From the NCBI GenBank assembly GCA_031270685.1, contig JAISXA010000139.1, positions 1 through 44,238 on the forward strand: 44,238 bases of DNA, read 5' to 3'. The notes below the pieces were generated by a model. The model saw only the letters and a list, made by a program, of their open reading frames with translations. It did no database searches and was not told the origin of the DNA. The position numbers and the translations under genes are program-made. This document shows, one piece after another, positions 25,155 through 33,618 of this stretch. Within the stretch, counting starts at the first letter, position 1. Every line of letters begins with the position of its first letter. Origin of the DNA: Planctomycetota bacterium. GTDB taxonomy: Bacteria > Planctomycetota > SZUA-567.

Positions 25155-26161
25155 GGACATTTCCTATGTGTGCGGTTTTCGTCCCTTGCCTGCAACGCCG
25201 CACTGAGCCGTTTCGCGACGCGCCCGAAATCTATTTCCGTGGCGAGGACCGCCAGGAGAATGATGACGCCCTGGAAGGCGTAGCTGTAATAGTCCTGGAA
25301 TCCGTAGAAGATCATGGCCCGGGTGAGAAGCGCGTAAAAGAACGATCCGATCATGGTTCCCACCAGACCGCCCTTGCCGCCGTTGACGCTGGTGCCGCCC
25401 ACCACGGTGGTGGTGATGAACACCATCTCCATGCCGTAGGAGGAATTCGCCTGCACCATTTGCTTGGTGGTATTCAGCAAAATCGATGCCACGCCGATCA
25501 GCGCCCCGGAAATCAGGTAGGCGTGGAAAATGGTCCGGTCCGGGGAAATGCCGGCCAGGATGGCCGAGTTGTAGTTGCCGCCCACGGCATAGAGTTTTTT
25601 GGCGAAGCGGGTGAATTTCATGAACAGCAACGCCGCGAGGAACAGCGTCACGGCGATGACGAACACCAGCGGCACCCCGCCGAGCACGGCGTAGCCGACG
25701 TCCGCGAAATGCCTGGGGACGTTCTCCACCCACCCGCCGAGGGGAAGGAGGGTGAAGAGTCCCATGTGCACGGTCATCAACGCCAGGGACGCCACCATCG
25801 ACGGCACCTTGAACAGCACCACGATTAGGCCGTTGATCCCGGAAAAGATGACGCCGACGACGATGGCGACGGGGATGAAAACGTACCAGTGCGAACCGGT
25901 CTTGGCGAAATAGGCGGCGAAATATCCGGCCAACCCCAGCGTGGTGCCCATCGACAGGTCGGTATTGCCGGCAATGAACAGGATGGTCATCCCGATCGAC
26001 GCCGTCAGGATGTAGGCCACGTCCTTCGCGTAGGACTGCAGGCCGGCGGCAGAGCTGAAATTGGTCGTCGCGTAAAGAATGGCGAACACGCCCAGGGTGA
26101 ACACGCCCAGGGCGAATTCCCTGGTTTTGACGATTTCGAGCAGCTTGTTTTTTCGCGCCAT
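25151..26161 (-). CDS. Sugar ABC transporter permease (first)
   Basis: The protein has 336 residues of the BPD_transp_2 family. The helix motif AGNTDLSMGTTLGLAGYFAA replaces the usual GGIDLS with GNTDLS, and VVGGTSVNGGKGGLVGTMIG is the cytoplasmic ATPase-coupling loop. Two different permeases with one double ATPase match the RhaPQ and LsrCD layout rather than the single-permease ribose type. It starts 18 nt after the ATPase stop and overlaps the next permease by 4 nt. Confidence 0.92.
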   Translation of the reverse strand: MARKNKLLEIVKTREFALGVFTLGVFAILYATTNFSSAAGLQSYAKDVAYILTASIGMTILFIAGNTDLSMGTTLGLAGYFAAYFAKTGSHWYVFIPVAIVVGVIFSGINGLIVVLFKVPSMVASLALMTVHMGLFTLLPLGGWVENVPRHFADVGYAVLGGVPLVFVIAVTLFLAALLFMKFTRFAKKLYAVGGNYNSAILAGISPDRTIFHAYLISGALIGVASILLNTTKQMVQANSSYGMEMVFITTTVVGGTSVNGGKGGLVGTMIGSFFYALLTRAMIFYGFQDYYSYAFQGVIILLAVLATEIDFGRVAKRLSAALQARDENRTHRKCP

Positions 26162-26179
26162 GGTCTGTTTTCCTACCTG

Positions 26180-27667
26180 CTAGAGAGCGAGGGTCAGTAT
26201 TTTTTCCTGCGACGCTTCCTCTTTCGGCAATTCACCCGCGATGCGACCCTCCTTCATGACGTAGATCCGATCGGACATGGCCAATATCTCCGGAAGATCC
26301 GAAGAGATCATGAGGATTGCCAGATCGCGGTGCACCAGTTCGTCGATGATTTTGTGGATCTCCGACTTGGCGCCAACGTCGACGCCCCGGGTGGGCTCGT
26401 CCAGTATCAGTATCCGCGGCTCGGCCACCAGCGCCTTCGCGACCGAAACCTTTTGCTGGTTGCCGCCGGAGAGGTTGTTCAACACGGTCGCCGAGGACAT
26501 GGCCTTGATCTTAAGCCGCGCGGTGTACGCGTCGACCATCTCCCTCTCCCGCTTGAAGCGGATTCCCAGCCATCCCGAGAGCTTGTCCAGAATGGACAGG
26601 GTCATGTTTTCGCCGATGGCCATCTGGGTGATCAGGCCGTTGGCCTTGCGGTCCTCCGAAACGTAAACCATCCCCTGTCGGATAGCTTCGTGGTAGTTGT
26701 CGACCGTAATTTCCCGATCGTTCATCCGTATCGTTCCGGAATCGATTTCCGACAAACCGCAGAGGGCGTGGGCGAGCTCCGTCCGTCCTGACCCCGCCAG
26801 CCCGGAAAGACCGACGATTTCCCCTTTTCTGAGGGTGAAGGAGATGTCCTTGAGCGTTTCGCCCTGGTTGAGATTTTCGACGCTCAGCGCCTCCGCGCCG
26901 GGTTTGGTCGGTGTCTTGGAATAGAGGTCGGACAATTCCCTGCCGATCATCCAGGAGACAAGCTGGTTGGAATTCACGTCTTTGGCGCCGGCGGTCGCGA
27001 CGTAGCCGCCGTCCCGGATCACCATCACCCGGTCGGCGATGAGGAAGATTTCCTCCAAGCGGTGACTGATGTACACCATGGAGACTCCCTCCGCCTTGAT
27101 GCGCTTGATGGTGTTGAACAGAGCCGTCACCTCACGGCTTGTGAGAGAGGCGGTGGGCTCATCGAGAATCAGAATTTTCGCGTCGTAGGTGAGGGCTTTG
27201 GCGATTTCTATCATCTGCTTGGTGGCGACGCCGAATCCCCCCACCTTGCCGTCGAGATCGATTTCCACGCCCAGCTTGCCGAATATGTCGAGCGCGGTTT
27301 GGCGCATTTTCTCGTAATCGATGAAGTGGAGGCCGAATTTCCGCCGGATGAATTCGTGCCCCATGAAAATATTTTCCAGCACGGTAAGTTCCGGGAAAAG
27401 GCTGGTTTCCTGGTAGATGATGGCAATGCCCTTCTCATAGGCGTCGTTCGGATGCTTTATGTGGACGGGCTCGCCGTTCAGCAGCATCTCGCCGGAGTCG
27501 GGCTTGTACACCCCGGTGACGATCTTCATGAGCGTAGATTTGCCGGCTCCGTTTTCGCCGCAGATCGCCAGAAGCTCCCCTTTCCGTAGCTCCAGCTTCA
27601 TATTGTCCAGGGCCTTGACTCCGGGAAAGGTCTTCACGATGTTCCGCAACTCGAGTACGTTCGTCAT
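26180..27667 (-). CDS. Sugar ABC transporter ATPase, two ABC domains (RbsA/RhaT type)
   Basis: The protein has 495 residues with two nucleotide-binding halves. The first has GENGAGKSTLMKIV (Walker A), VATKQMIEIAKAL and ILILDEPTASLT. The second has the degenerate P-loop GLAGSGRTELAHAL, the intact signature LSGGNQQKVSVAKAL and ILILDEPTRGVDVG. This asymmetry is normal for the sugar (CUT2) class. The ATG at 27667 with AAGGAGC 8 nt upstream is chosen over a TTG 6 nt earlier. It lies 57 nt after the regulator gene. Confidence 0.95.
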   Translation of the reverse strand: MTNVLELRNIVKTFPGVKALDNMKLELRKGELLAICGENGAGKSTLMKIVTGVYKPDSGEMLLNGEPVHIKHPNDAYEKGIAIIYQETSLFPELTVLENIFMGHEFIRRKFGLHFIDYEKMRQTALDIFGKLGVEIDLDGKVGGFGVATKQMIEIAKALTYDAKILILDEPTASLTSREVTALFNTIKRIKAEGVSMVYISHRLEEIFLIADRVMVIRDGGYVATAGAKDVNSNQLVSWMIGRELSDLYSKTPTKPGAEALSVENLNQGETLKDISFTLRKGEIVGLSGLAGSGRTELAHALCGLSEIDSGTIRMNDREITVDNYHEAIRQGMVYVSEDRKANGLITQMAIGENMTLSILDKLSGWLGIRFKREREMVDAYTARLKIKAMSSATVLNNLSGGNQQKVSVAKALVAEPRILILDEPTRGVDVGAKSEIHKIIDELVHRDLAILMISSDLPEILAMSDRIYVMKEGRIAGELPKEEASQEKILTLAL

Positions 27668-27724
27668 GAACAAAGCTCCTTGCCCCCGAGCCGGCAGTCT
27701 CCGGCGCGGAATCGGCCGGAAACG

Positions 27725-28675
27725 CTATTTTTCACGCACAAGCCGACTTCCAGTGTCGAAGTCGGTGATGACAACCTTGGCGAGCCGTCCCCTGGCCACG
27801 CCTCGAACCGCCTCGTATTTTTTCTCGCCGCCCGCGACGGCGATCAGCCGTTTTGCACTTCGCAGATCGGTCATGGTCGGACCGATGAGCCGGCCGTTAA
27901 GCTCGGTCCGCACATGCCTGCCGTCCGCATCGAAAAACACGGCGTTGATGTCTCCCACCGACCCCTTGACGCGAAGATCCGCCTCCAACGCCGGCGAGAC
28001 GGCGCCGGACCGCAACAAGCTCGACTCCCCGCTCATTGAGCCGATGCCGGTCAGGAACATGGATGCCTGGCGGAACTCCTCCAGCGTCTCAATGATCATG
28101 TCCTCGCGGAGAAACTCCTTGGCGGTCTTCGGATTGGCCGCAATCACCGGCGCGAGCAGCAAATAGGTTTTCGCGCCGAAGATTTTCGCCAGTCTCTGGG
28201 CGATTTCCAGCGAATGAAATTCGAGCTTGCTTTCGCCAAGCGCGCCCATGCTTTGGATGATCTTCACGTTCTTGAATTTGCGGTATGAGGCGTTCACCGA
28301 CCGGGATATCGCCCCGGTCATCTCCAGGAGCACCTTGCTCCAGGTTATGGCTATGGAGACGTTGTCGGTCATGACGTTCATAAGATAATCAGCCGCCGCC
28401 TCGCCAAGCGCCCGATCCAGCGATTTGATGCCCGCGTCCCTGGAATCGACGATGACGAATTCCTCGACATCAAACTTGTCCTCCAGTTCGGTTTCCAGGA
28501 GGGTGTGTATGTTGTCCGGGAGTTTGATCCGGACTTCCACTATTTCACGGCTGCGCTGATCGGCGAGGATCCTTTGGACCCTTTGCCTGGAAATGCCGCA
28601 ATGGCCGGCGATCTCCGCCTGCGAATAGTTACGCACGTAGTAATCGTGGAATATCTTCGCAATCAGTCGATCCAC
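27725..28675 (-). CDS. SorC/DeoR-like transcriptional regulator (LsrR class)
   Basis: The protein has 316 residues. An N-terminal helix-turn-helix (about 18-45: SQAEIAGHCGISRQRVQRIL) is followed by a SorC sugar-phosphate-binding domain with the ribose-isomerase-like fold (IGSMSGESSLLRSGAVSP and VGDINAVFFDADGRHV). Members such as LsrR and DeoR repress transport operons and are released by phosphorylated ligands. It is the first gene of the sugar ABC operon, so autoregulation is expected. Translation starts at GTG 28675 since no in-frame ATG with a ribosome site precedes it. Two promoters lie about 150-200 bp upstream. Confidence 0.9.
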   Translation of the reverse strand: MDRLIAKIFHDYYVRNYSQAEIAGHCGISRQRVQRILADQRSREIVEVRIKLPDNIHTLLETELEDKFDVEEFVIVDSRDAGIKSLDRALGEAAADYLMNVMTDNVSIAITWSKVLLEMTGAISRSVNASYRKFKNVKIIQSMGALGESKLEFHSLEIAQRLAKIFGAKTYLLLAPVIAANPKTAKEFLREDMIIETLEEFRQASMFLTGIGSMSGESSLLRSGAVSPALEADLRVKGSVGDINAVFFDADGRHVRTELNGRLIGPTMTDLRSAKRLIAVAGGEKKYEAVRGVARGRLAKVVITDFDTGSRLVREK

Positions 28676-28827
28676 CTTGACCCGACTCCGTTTTCAAACA
28701 AGGAAAAAGGGCGAAAAACAAATTCCAGCGGGGTAGAGCGTGCGGCAATTGCATCCGCATCAATGATCGTGGGGACATTTCTCCACTTGCTCTGCCGCCT
28801 GAAGCATCGACGGCAGGCAAAGGAATC

Positions 28828-28857
28828 TTTATATGTGAGCAAAATGCTAGGGGTCAA
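28828..28857 (-). promoter_or_regulatory. Second promoter of the sugar ABC operon
   Basis: On the minus strand TTGACC (28852-28857) and TATAAA (28828-28833) are 18 nt apart. The site is 11 nt downstream of the first promoter, and a TGAACAAAATATTTGA stretch between them could hold an operator, although its symmetry is poor. Confidence 0.5.
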
Positions 28858-28868
28858 ATATTTTGTTC

Positions 28869-28896
28869 ATTATATGCTGAAAATCCATTCCGTCAA
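28869..28896 (-). promoter_or_regulatory. Strong promoter of the sugar ABC operon
   Basis: On the minus strand TTGACG (28891-28896) is followed after 16 nt by TATAAT (28869-28874). The -10 is a perfect match and the region upstream is AT-rich. It drives the SorC regulator and the four transport genes with a leader of about 185 nt. Confidence 0.72.
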
Positions 28897-28932
28897 GTCA
28901 AATTTATAAAATTATATCGTGACTCCACGTTT

Positions 28933-29015
28933 GGTGGACTTTTAAGAAAATCGGGCGGTGGTTGGCCCGATTTCCTCCAAAAGTCCACTGTTTGATTTCC
29001 TTCAAAAGTCCACTG
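28933..29015 (+). repeat. Type 1 hairpin B plus half of hairpin A
   Basis: GGTGGACTTTTAAGAAAATC pairs with GATTTCCTCCAAAAGTCCAC around GGGCGG and TTGGCCC. It is followed directly by GTTTGATTTCCTTCAAAAGT and CCACTG, the right arm of a hairpin A. The core is absent, so this looks like a collapse between two arms. The left arm no longer matches the right perfectly (AAGAAAATC against GATTTCCTCC). Confidence 0.8.
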
Positions 29016-29046
29016 CGTTTGAAACGAACCGACATAACGCCCCACT

Positions 29047-29167
29047 TGTCATCCAGAATGGAATGAAGAATCCGGGGGCGGTGGTCGCGGAGGGTAGAGG
29101 TCTCATTCGGAAGCGTTCGGGGACTGTTCCGCGCTTCCGCATGTTCCTCGCGGCGTCCGTAATGACA
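29047..29167. repeat. Possible third repeat type with TGTCAT ends
   Basis: TGTCATCCAGAATGGAATGA opens the block and CCGTAATGACA closes it, so the ends TGTCAT and ATGACA are inverted. The left end resembles widespread bacterial intergenic repeats that begin GTCATTC and continue to GAAGAATC. Only one copy is in this window, so assignment rests on resemblance. It lies between the SorC promoter region and the CheX gene. Confidence 0.4.
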
Positions 29168-29211
29168 GGCGGGTTGTCGCCTTGGCCGCTGAAACGAATT
29201 TCCGCCTCGCC

Positions 29212-30066
29212 TTAGGCCACATCGTTCGGCGAGAGGCAGACCTGAAGCGCGAAGTCGTGTCCGCCGCCCTCGAAGAGAACGACGATGTTGGGGGTGCCGG
29301 TCTTGTGCGCTATCTCGTGCCCGGGACCGGTCACGACGGTTGGAATCGAAATCGTGAAATGGTACCGCGTCTTGACCAGCGACGCCTTGGCCTGCCCGGA
29401 GATCATGTTGATGATCTCCCCGACGGCGTCGCGGACATCCTGGGTTAGTTCCACGCCGGGCGGTTCGCCCAACATGTTGCCGACCACCAGGCACGCGAGC
29501 GGAGCGGGCAAACTGACCACGACGCCGCCGCCGGCGGCCCCGGACAGCTCCATGACCCCGGAAATGTCGCCAAGCATTTTATAATCGTCTTTGAGAAAGA
29601 TGCTCTTGCGCACGATCTCGACCTTGCACATGGAGGAAAACACGTTGCGCGTCGCATCAATGAAAGGGTTGATGAATTCGACGTTCACCGTCGGACGGGT
29701 GGGTTGTCCCTTTTTGACGACGCCGACGATGGAACGGACGAGATCGTCGGGATCGAAGGGCTTGTTGATTATGGCGGCGGCGCCGGCCTTGATGCCGGCG
29801 AAGGTGGTGCCGGCCTTGATTTTCGGGGAGATGAGAAGAACGGGGACCTTTGCATCCTTCTCCTTGGCGGCGTATACATATTCGGCGCAGATCGCGGGAT
29901 CAGCCTCCCAATCGATGAGCACGACGGACTGATTGTCCATCGCCTTCAACATCGCGTCCTTGGAGTTGGCATGCGCAAAATCCACGCCGCCCAATTTTTT
30001 ATGAAGGAAAACGCCGCGCACCATGTTCGGCGTCGTGTTCGTTTCCGAAACCGTTATTATTTTCAT
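29212..30066 (-). CDS. Receiver-CheX fusion (CheY-P phosphatase type)
   Basis: The protein has 284 residues. Residues 1-118 are receiver-like: the phosphoacceptor position is Asp52 in VVLIDWEAD and Lys102 is in IINKPFDPDD, but the acidic pair near residue 7 is replaced (VSETN), so it is probably a degenerate receiver. Residues 125-284 are CheX/CheC-like, with the phosphatase motif E-x-x-N at Glu217-Asn220 in VGEIINMISGQAK. CheX dephosphorylates CheY-P. The ATG at 30066 is chosen; the frame extends to 30174 but overlaps cheY there. It is downstream of cheY by 104 nt, which supports action on that CheY. Confidence 0.87.
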   Translation of the reverse strand: MKIITVSETNTTPNMVRGVFLHKKLGGVDFAHANSKDAMLKAMDNQSVVLIDWEADPAICAEYVYAAKEKDAKVPVLLISPKIKAGTTFAGIKAGAAAIINKPFDPDDLVRSIVGVVKKGQPTRPTVNVEFINPFIDATRNVFSSMCKVEIVRKSIFLKDDYKMLGDISGVMELSGAAGGGVVVSLPAPLACLVVGNMLGEPPGVELTQDVRDAVGEIINMISGQAKASLVKTRYHFTISIPTVVTGPGHEIAHKTGTPNIVVLFEGGGHDFALQVCLSPNDVA

Positions 30067-30170
30067 CGCCTGGTATCCCTTCCCGTGTGCCCGTGGAATG
30101 CGTCTGGATGCCGGGCGAACGGGATCGACAAAGCCCTCGCACTTTGGCCGGTCCGCCGCCGGGTCCACCA

Positions 30171-30539
30171 TCACTTCTTGAGGAAAGGTTCCAGCTTGGT
30201 CTTCACGATATCGGGGGTGAAAGGCTTCACGATATAATTGTTGGCCCCCGCCTTTATCGCCGCGACAACGTTCGCCTTTTCGGCTTCGGTCGTTACCATG
30301 ATCACGGGGAGCTGGGAACTCGGCGTCGACTCGCGGATCTTGGAAAGGAAATCCAATCCGTTCATGTTCGGCATGTTCCAGTCGGTGAGGACCATGTCGA
30401 TGTTGGGGTTGGCCTTTAATTGATTCATCCCTTCGACCCCGTCGCCGGCCTCGACGATGTCTTCGTAACCGCTTGATTTGAGAATGTTGGAAATGATTCG
30501 TCGCATGGTGGATGAATCGTCAACAACCAGGATTTTCAT
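30171..30539 (-). CDS. cheY: Chemotaxis response regulator CheY
   Basis: A single receiver of 122 residues. Asp7/Asp8 in VVDDSS, phosphoacceptor Asp53 in LTDWNMPNMNG, Thr83 in VTTEAEK and Lys105 in IVKPFTP are all present, so it is a complete CheY that would bind the flagellar switch or another partner. The ATG at 30539 has GGGAGACAGGACC upstream. It lies between cheB and the CheX fusion. No cheA, cheW or receptors are in the window. Confidence 0.95.
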   Translation of the reverse strand: MKILVVDDSSTMRRIISNILKSSGYEDIVEAGDGVEGMNQLKANPNIDMVLTDWNMPNMNGLDFLSKIRESTPSSQLPVIMVTTEAEKANVVAAIKAGANNYIVKPFTPDIVKTKLEPFLKK

Positions 30540-30729
30540 GGTCCTGTCTCCCGTTTTCACGCATCTATCCAAGTTTCCAGGCGAATCAAATCGGCTTCAG
30601 GGCGGAGACGACCCGGCCACGCGGCAAATAAACAAGCGGCGGACGAACCGAAGCCGATCGAAGGCGTCACACCCCGAATCCAACCCGCAAGCAAGCGCCG
30701 AAAATGCCGCTTCCCTCGACGTCGACTGA

Positions 30730-31794
30730 TTACAGCCAAGATATAACCATGTCGGCAAGCTTGTCAAGAGGGACGATCTTTTCCACCGCCCCCACCTTGA
30801 TCGCCTCCTTCGGCATGCCGAAGACGACGCAACTTTTTTCGTCCTGGGCGATATTACGGGCGCCGGCGTCGCGCATGTTCTTCATCGCGTCCGCCCCGTC
30901 CCGGCCCATGCCGGTGAGCATGACGCCGATGGCGTTTTGCCCCACCTGTTTTGCGAAGGAATTGAACAAAACCTCCACCGACGGTTTATGGCGGCAAACG
31001 AGCGGGCCTTCGCGCGTTTCCGCCAGCCAGCGGCTGCCGGACCGGCGGATAAGGAGATGCAGGTTGCCGTTGCCGATGATCGCGCGCCCCGCCTTCACCT
31101 CCATGCCGTCTTCGGCCTCGAGAACCTCGATCGGGGTCTGCCGGTTCAATCGCTCGGCGAAAGCTTTGGTGAAGGTGCCGGGCATGTGCTGCACAATCAT
31201 GATGGGCGGGCAGTCGACAGGCATTTTGTACAATACCGCTTTCAACGCCTCCGTTCCTCCCGTGGAAGCGCCGATCGCCACCAGTTTGTTGGTTTTTCTT
31301 CCAAGCTGCCTGCCTTGCGGCTTGGGCGCGTGAAGGCCGGAGACCGCGGCGGATTGCGCGTGGCGCTGTTGTTGCGCCGCGTCCTTCCGCATTTTGACGA
31401 ACGAGGCCGCCTTCACCGTATCGATGAGCCGCGTTGAAAAATCCGCCAACGCCCGGTCGTCGCTCAGGGAAGGTTTTTCGATAACCTCGACCGCCCCGAC
31501 GTCGAGCGCCTCCAAGGAAAGCGAACAACCTTTAGGGGTCAAACCTGATACTATAACCACTGGAATGGGGAACCATTCCATCAATTTCCTGAGGAACGTG
31601 ATGCCGTCCATCTTCGGCATTTCGATGTCGAGGGTGATGACGTCCGGCCGCAACGCCACGATCATGTCGCGGGCGACAAAGGCGTCCGGCGCGCTGCCAA
31701 TCACTTCGATATCCGGATCCTTGGAGAGTTCCTTCGTGAGAAGGGTGCGTACCAGCGATGAATCGTCAACGACCAGGACACGGACTTTGGGCAT
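30730..31794 (-). CDS. cheB: Chemotaxis protein-glutamate methylesterase/deamidase CheB
   Basis: Demethylates and deamidates chemoreceptors. The protein has 354 residues. The receiver (1-125) has Asp10/11 and phosphoacceptor Asp56 in ITLDIEMPKMDG. The linker (130-168) is basic and Gln-rich. In the catalytic domain the triad is visible: Ser177 in GASTGGTEAL, His203 in VQHMPGTFT and Asp299 in GMGRDGADAM. The ATG at 31794 with GGAAGGAAGG upstream is the true start; the frame continues upstream without need. The 190-bp gap to cheY shows no clear promoter. Confidence 0.96.
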   Translation of the reverse strand: MPKVRVLVVDDSSLVRTLLTKELSKDPDIEVIGSAPDAFVARDMIVALRPDVITLDIEMPKMDGITFLRKLMEWFPIPVVIVSGLTPKGCSLSLEALDVGAVEVIEKPSLSDDRALADFSTRLIDTVKAASFVKMRKDAAQQQRHAQSAAVSGLHAPKPQGRQLGRKTNKLVAIGASTGGTEALKAVLYKMPVDCPPIMIVQHMPGTFTKAFAERLNRQTPIEVLEAEDGMEVKAGRAIIGNGNLHLLIRRSGSRWLAETREGPLVCRHKPSVEVLFNSFAKQVGQNAIGVMLTGMGRDGADAMKNMRDAGARNIAQDEKSCVVFGMPKEAIKVGAVEKIVPLDKLADMVISWL

Positions 31795-31970
31795 GATCCT
31801 TCCTTCCGCGAAAACGGGCGGACCAGAGCCGCGGTCCGGGACGAAACCGTCATATGCTGAAAGTTGACGCTTAATGATATTCGGACTTTTACAGCGTGTA
31901 AAGAACAATTATCGCCGGGTCAAAACCGGCGCCATCGTCCACCGCCCCTGGATCTCATCCAAAAATCCCG

Positions 31971-32765
31971 TTAAAGCAAGGTTTTTTGGCGAATGCCGTT
32001 TTCATCGCATTCGTAGATGTCGAGTCGCTGATCAAGCGAAAGCGCCGGCGCGGCGTATTGGACGCATCCGCCATCGAGTTCGATCCGATAGCGCTTGTGG
32101 TCGTGTCCGCAGAGATACGCGGAGACGCCGCATGCGGCGAGGAAGCTCCGCACCTCCCGCCAGTCGAGAAGGCCGCGCAGACCGCGCGGGGCGCCGCCGC
32201 GACGGTTGGCGACGGGAAAATGGCCGCTCACCAGCCGCGACGCCCCCGAAGCCGGGCGCGACCATTCAGCGCTCACCGCCGCCAACTGCTTCGCGGCGGT
32301 GCGGCCATATGAGGCAAAGGGCGGCGTGGGAATGCCTTGGTCGAGTATCGCCACCTCCACGCCGGGGAGGCGATAAACCCCGCGGTCGTCGCCGCGCAAA
32401 TCGAGGGCTATTTCGCGGCGCAGGGAAAACAATATTTCGGGGTGGAACCCGGCGTAACAATCATGGTTTCCCGGCGCGACGAGGACCGGGACGCCGGCCT
32501 TTTTCAGCCCCATGAACAACTCGCGCAAGGCGATCAGTTCGGAATCGGTTCCAAGCTGCGTAAGGTCGCCGCTGGCGATGACCAGATCCGGCCGATATTC
32601 GGCCAATTTGGCGATAGCCCGCTCCACTGGACGCTCGCGGTGCCGGATTCGCCGCGAGACATTGTAGTTGAGGTACCCAAGGAACCGCTTCAGATTGAGC
32701 TGACCCCAGGACGGTCGCCGCATGAGATGCAGATCGGATATATGGGCGATCATCGTCGCGGCCAT
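31971..32765 (-). CDS. Calcineurin-like metallophosphoesterase
   Basis: A two-metal phosphoesterase of 264 residues. The five blocks are present: HISDLHL near residue 8, VIASGDLTQ, VAPGNHDCY, VSGHFP and LCGHDHK. The substrate is unknown; cytosolic cyclic-nucleotide or nucleotide phosphodiesterases and cell-envelope hydrolases share these motifs. The ATG at 32765 has AAGG 5 nt upstream; an earlier ATG at 32804 would place the N-terminus inside the adjacent repeat, so it is rejected. It lies 176 nt before cheB and is probably transcribed separately. Confidence 0.88.
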   Translation of the reverse strand: MAATMIAHISDLHLMRRPSWGQLNLKRFLGYLNYNVSRRIRHRERPVERAIAKLAEYRPDLVIASGDLTQLGTDSELIALRELFMGLKKAGVPVLVAPGNHDCYAGFHPEILFSLRREIALDLRGDDRGVYRLPGVEVAILDQGIPTPPFASYGRTAAKQLAAVSAEWSRPASGASRLVSGHFPVANRRGGAPRGLRGLLDWREVRSFLAACGVSAYLCGHDHKRYRIELDGGCVQYAAPALSLDQRLDIYECDENGIRQKTLL

Positions 32766-32778
32766 GCAAGCCTTTTCG

Positions 32779-32976
32779 TCGACTTTTAAAGGAAATCGGG
32801 CCAACCGCCGCCCGCTTTCCTTTAAAGATTCAGCCGCTTTCGTTTCAATGGGTTGTTTTTCGTCAACTCAACCCTATCCGGCGACATTATTGCAAAAAAA
32901 CGGCTCGGAAACGAACGCCCTGAAACTTTGAAGGAAATCAATCGGCGGTTCGATTGATTTCCTTCAAAAGTCCACT
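32779..32976 (-). repeat. Type 1 palindromic element, intact copy 2 (reverse)
   Basis: Full structure in reverse: GTCGACTTTTAAAGGAAATC begins hairpin B (loop CAACCGCC), the core reads CAATGGGTTGTTTTTCGTC and TTGCAAAAAAACGGCTCGG, and hairpin A pairs TTTGAAGGAAATCAATCG with CGATTGATTTCCTTCAAA. The end is AAAAGTCCAC. It shows the same core as copy 1 with scattered changes. It lies immediately upstream of the metallophosphoesterase gene. Confidence 0.92.
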
Positions 32977-33009
32977 TTTCAAATCAAACGCATAATTGAG
33001 CGGCGTGAA

Positions 33010-33597
33010 TTATTCTATCCCCTCGCCTCTCAATCCCGATCCATCCCTGCTCATGGCCGGCGTCTCGTCGCCGGAGAGCCCGACCGAGGAGCGCACCGAA
33101 ATCCTTCCTTGGCGGCGCATGTGTTTCTCCAGCGCACGCGCCACCGGCGGCGGAACAAAGGGGGAAACGTCGCCCCCGAGCGCCACCGCCTCCTTGATAA
33201 GCGTCGACCTGATGAACGAGCGTTCCGCCGAGGACATGATGAAAACGGTCTCGACGCCGCCGAGGCGCTTGTTGGCGAGGGCGAGTTGGAATTCGTATTC
33301 GAAATCGGCGAAGGTGCGGATGCCGCGCAGTATGACCCCAGCCCCGATCTTCTTCACGAAATCAACGGTCATTCCGGTGAACGCTTCGGCGTGGATGTGC
33401 GGATGATCCTTGGCGAGGCCGCGGATCAGCTCGAGCCGTTCCTCCAAGGGTATAAGCGCCCTCTTTTGCGGATTATCCGAAACGGCGACGACCAGTTCGT
33501 CATACAGCGAAGCCCCGCGTTCTATGATGTCCATGTGCCCGAGGGTGATCGGATCGTAGGTCCCGGGAAGAACGGCTATTCTCTTGTCGCCGGCCAT
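33010..33597 (-). CDS. coaD: Pantetheine-phosphate adenylyltransferase (CoaD)
   Basis: Transfers AMP to 4'-phosphopantetheine in coenzyme A synthesis. The nucleotidyltransferase motif GTYDPITLGH is at 12-21. RGIRTFADFEYEFQLALANK and SSAERSFIRSTLIKEAVALGGDV are the conserved substrate regions. The protein has 195 residues, about 30 longer than the usual 160-165 because of a charged C-terminal tail (after EKHMRRQG). It starts 21 nt after the recombinase stop and is the last gene of the long run from 42627. An essential housekeeping gene. Confidence 0.95.
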   Translation of the reverse strand: MAGDKRIAVLPGTYDPITLGHMDIIERGASLYDELVVAVSDNPQKRALIPLEERLELIRGLAKDHPHIHAEAFTGMTVDFVKKIGAGVILRGIRTFADFEYEFQLALANKRLGGVETVFIMSSAERSFIRSTLIKEAVALGGDVSPFVPPPVARALEKHMRRQGRISVRSSVGLSGDETPAMSRDGSGLRGEGIE

Positions 33598-33618
33598 GCG
33601 CGTCGGCCCTTTCCTGTT

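Noticed and set aside
32763-32804. Upstream ATG at 32804 for the metallophosphoesterase
   Set aside because: It lies in the repeat arm, lacks a ribosome site and would add residues not typical of the family.
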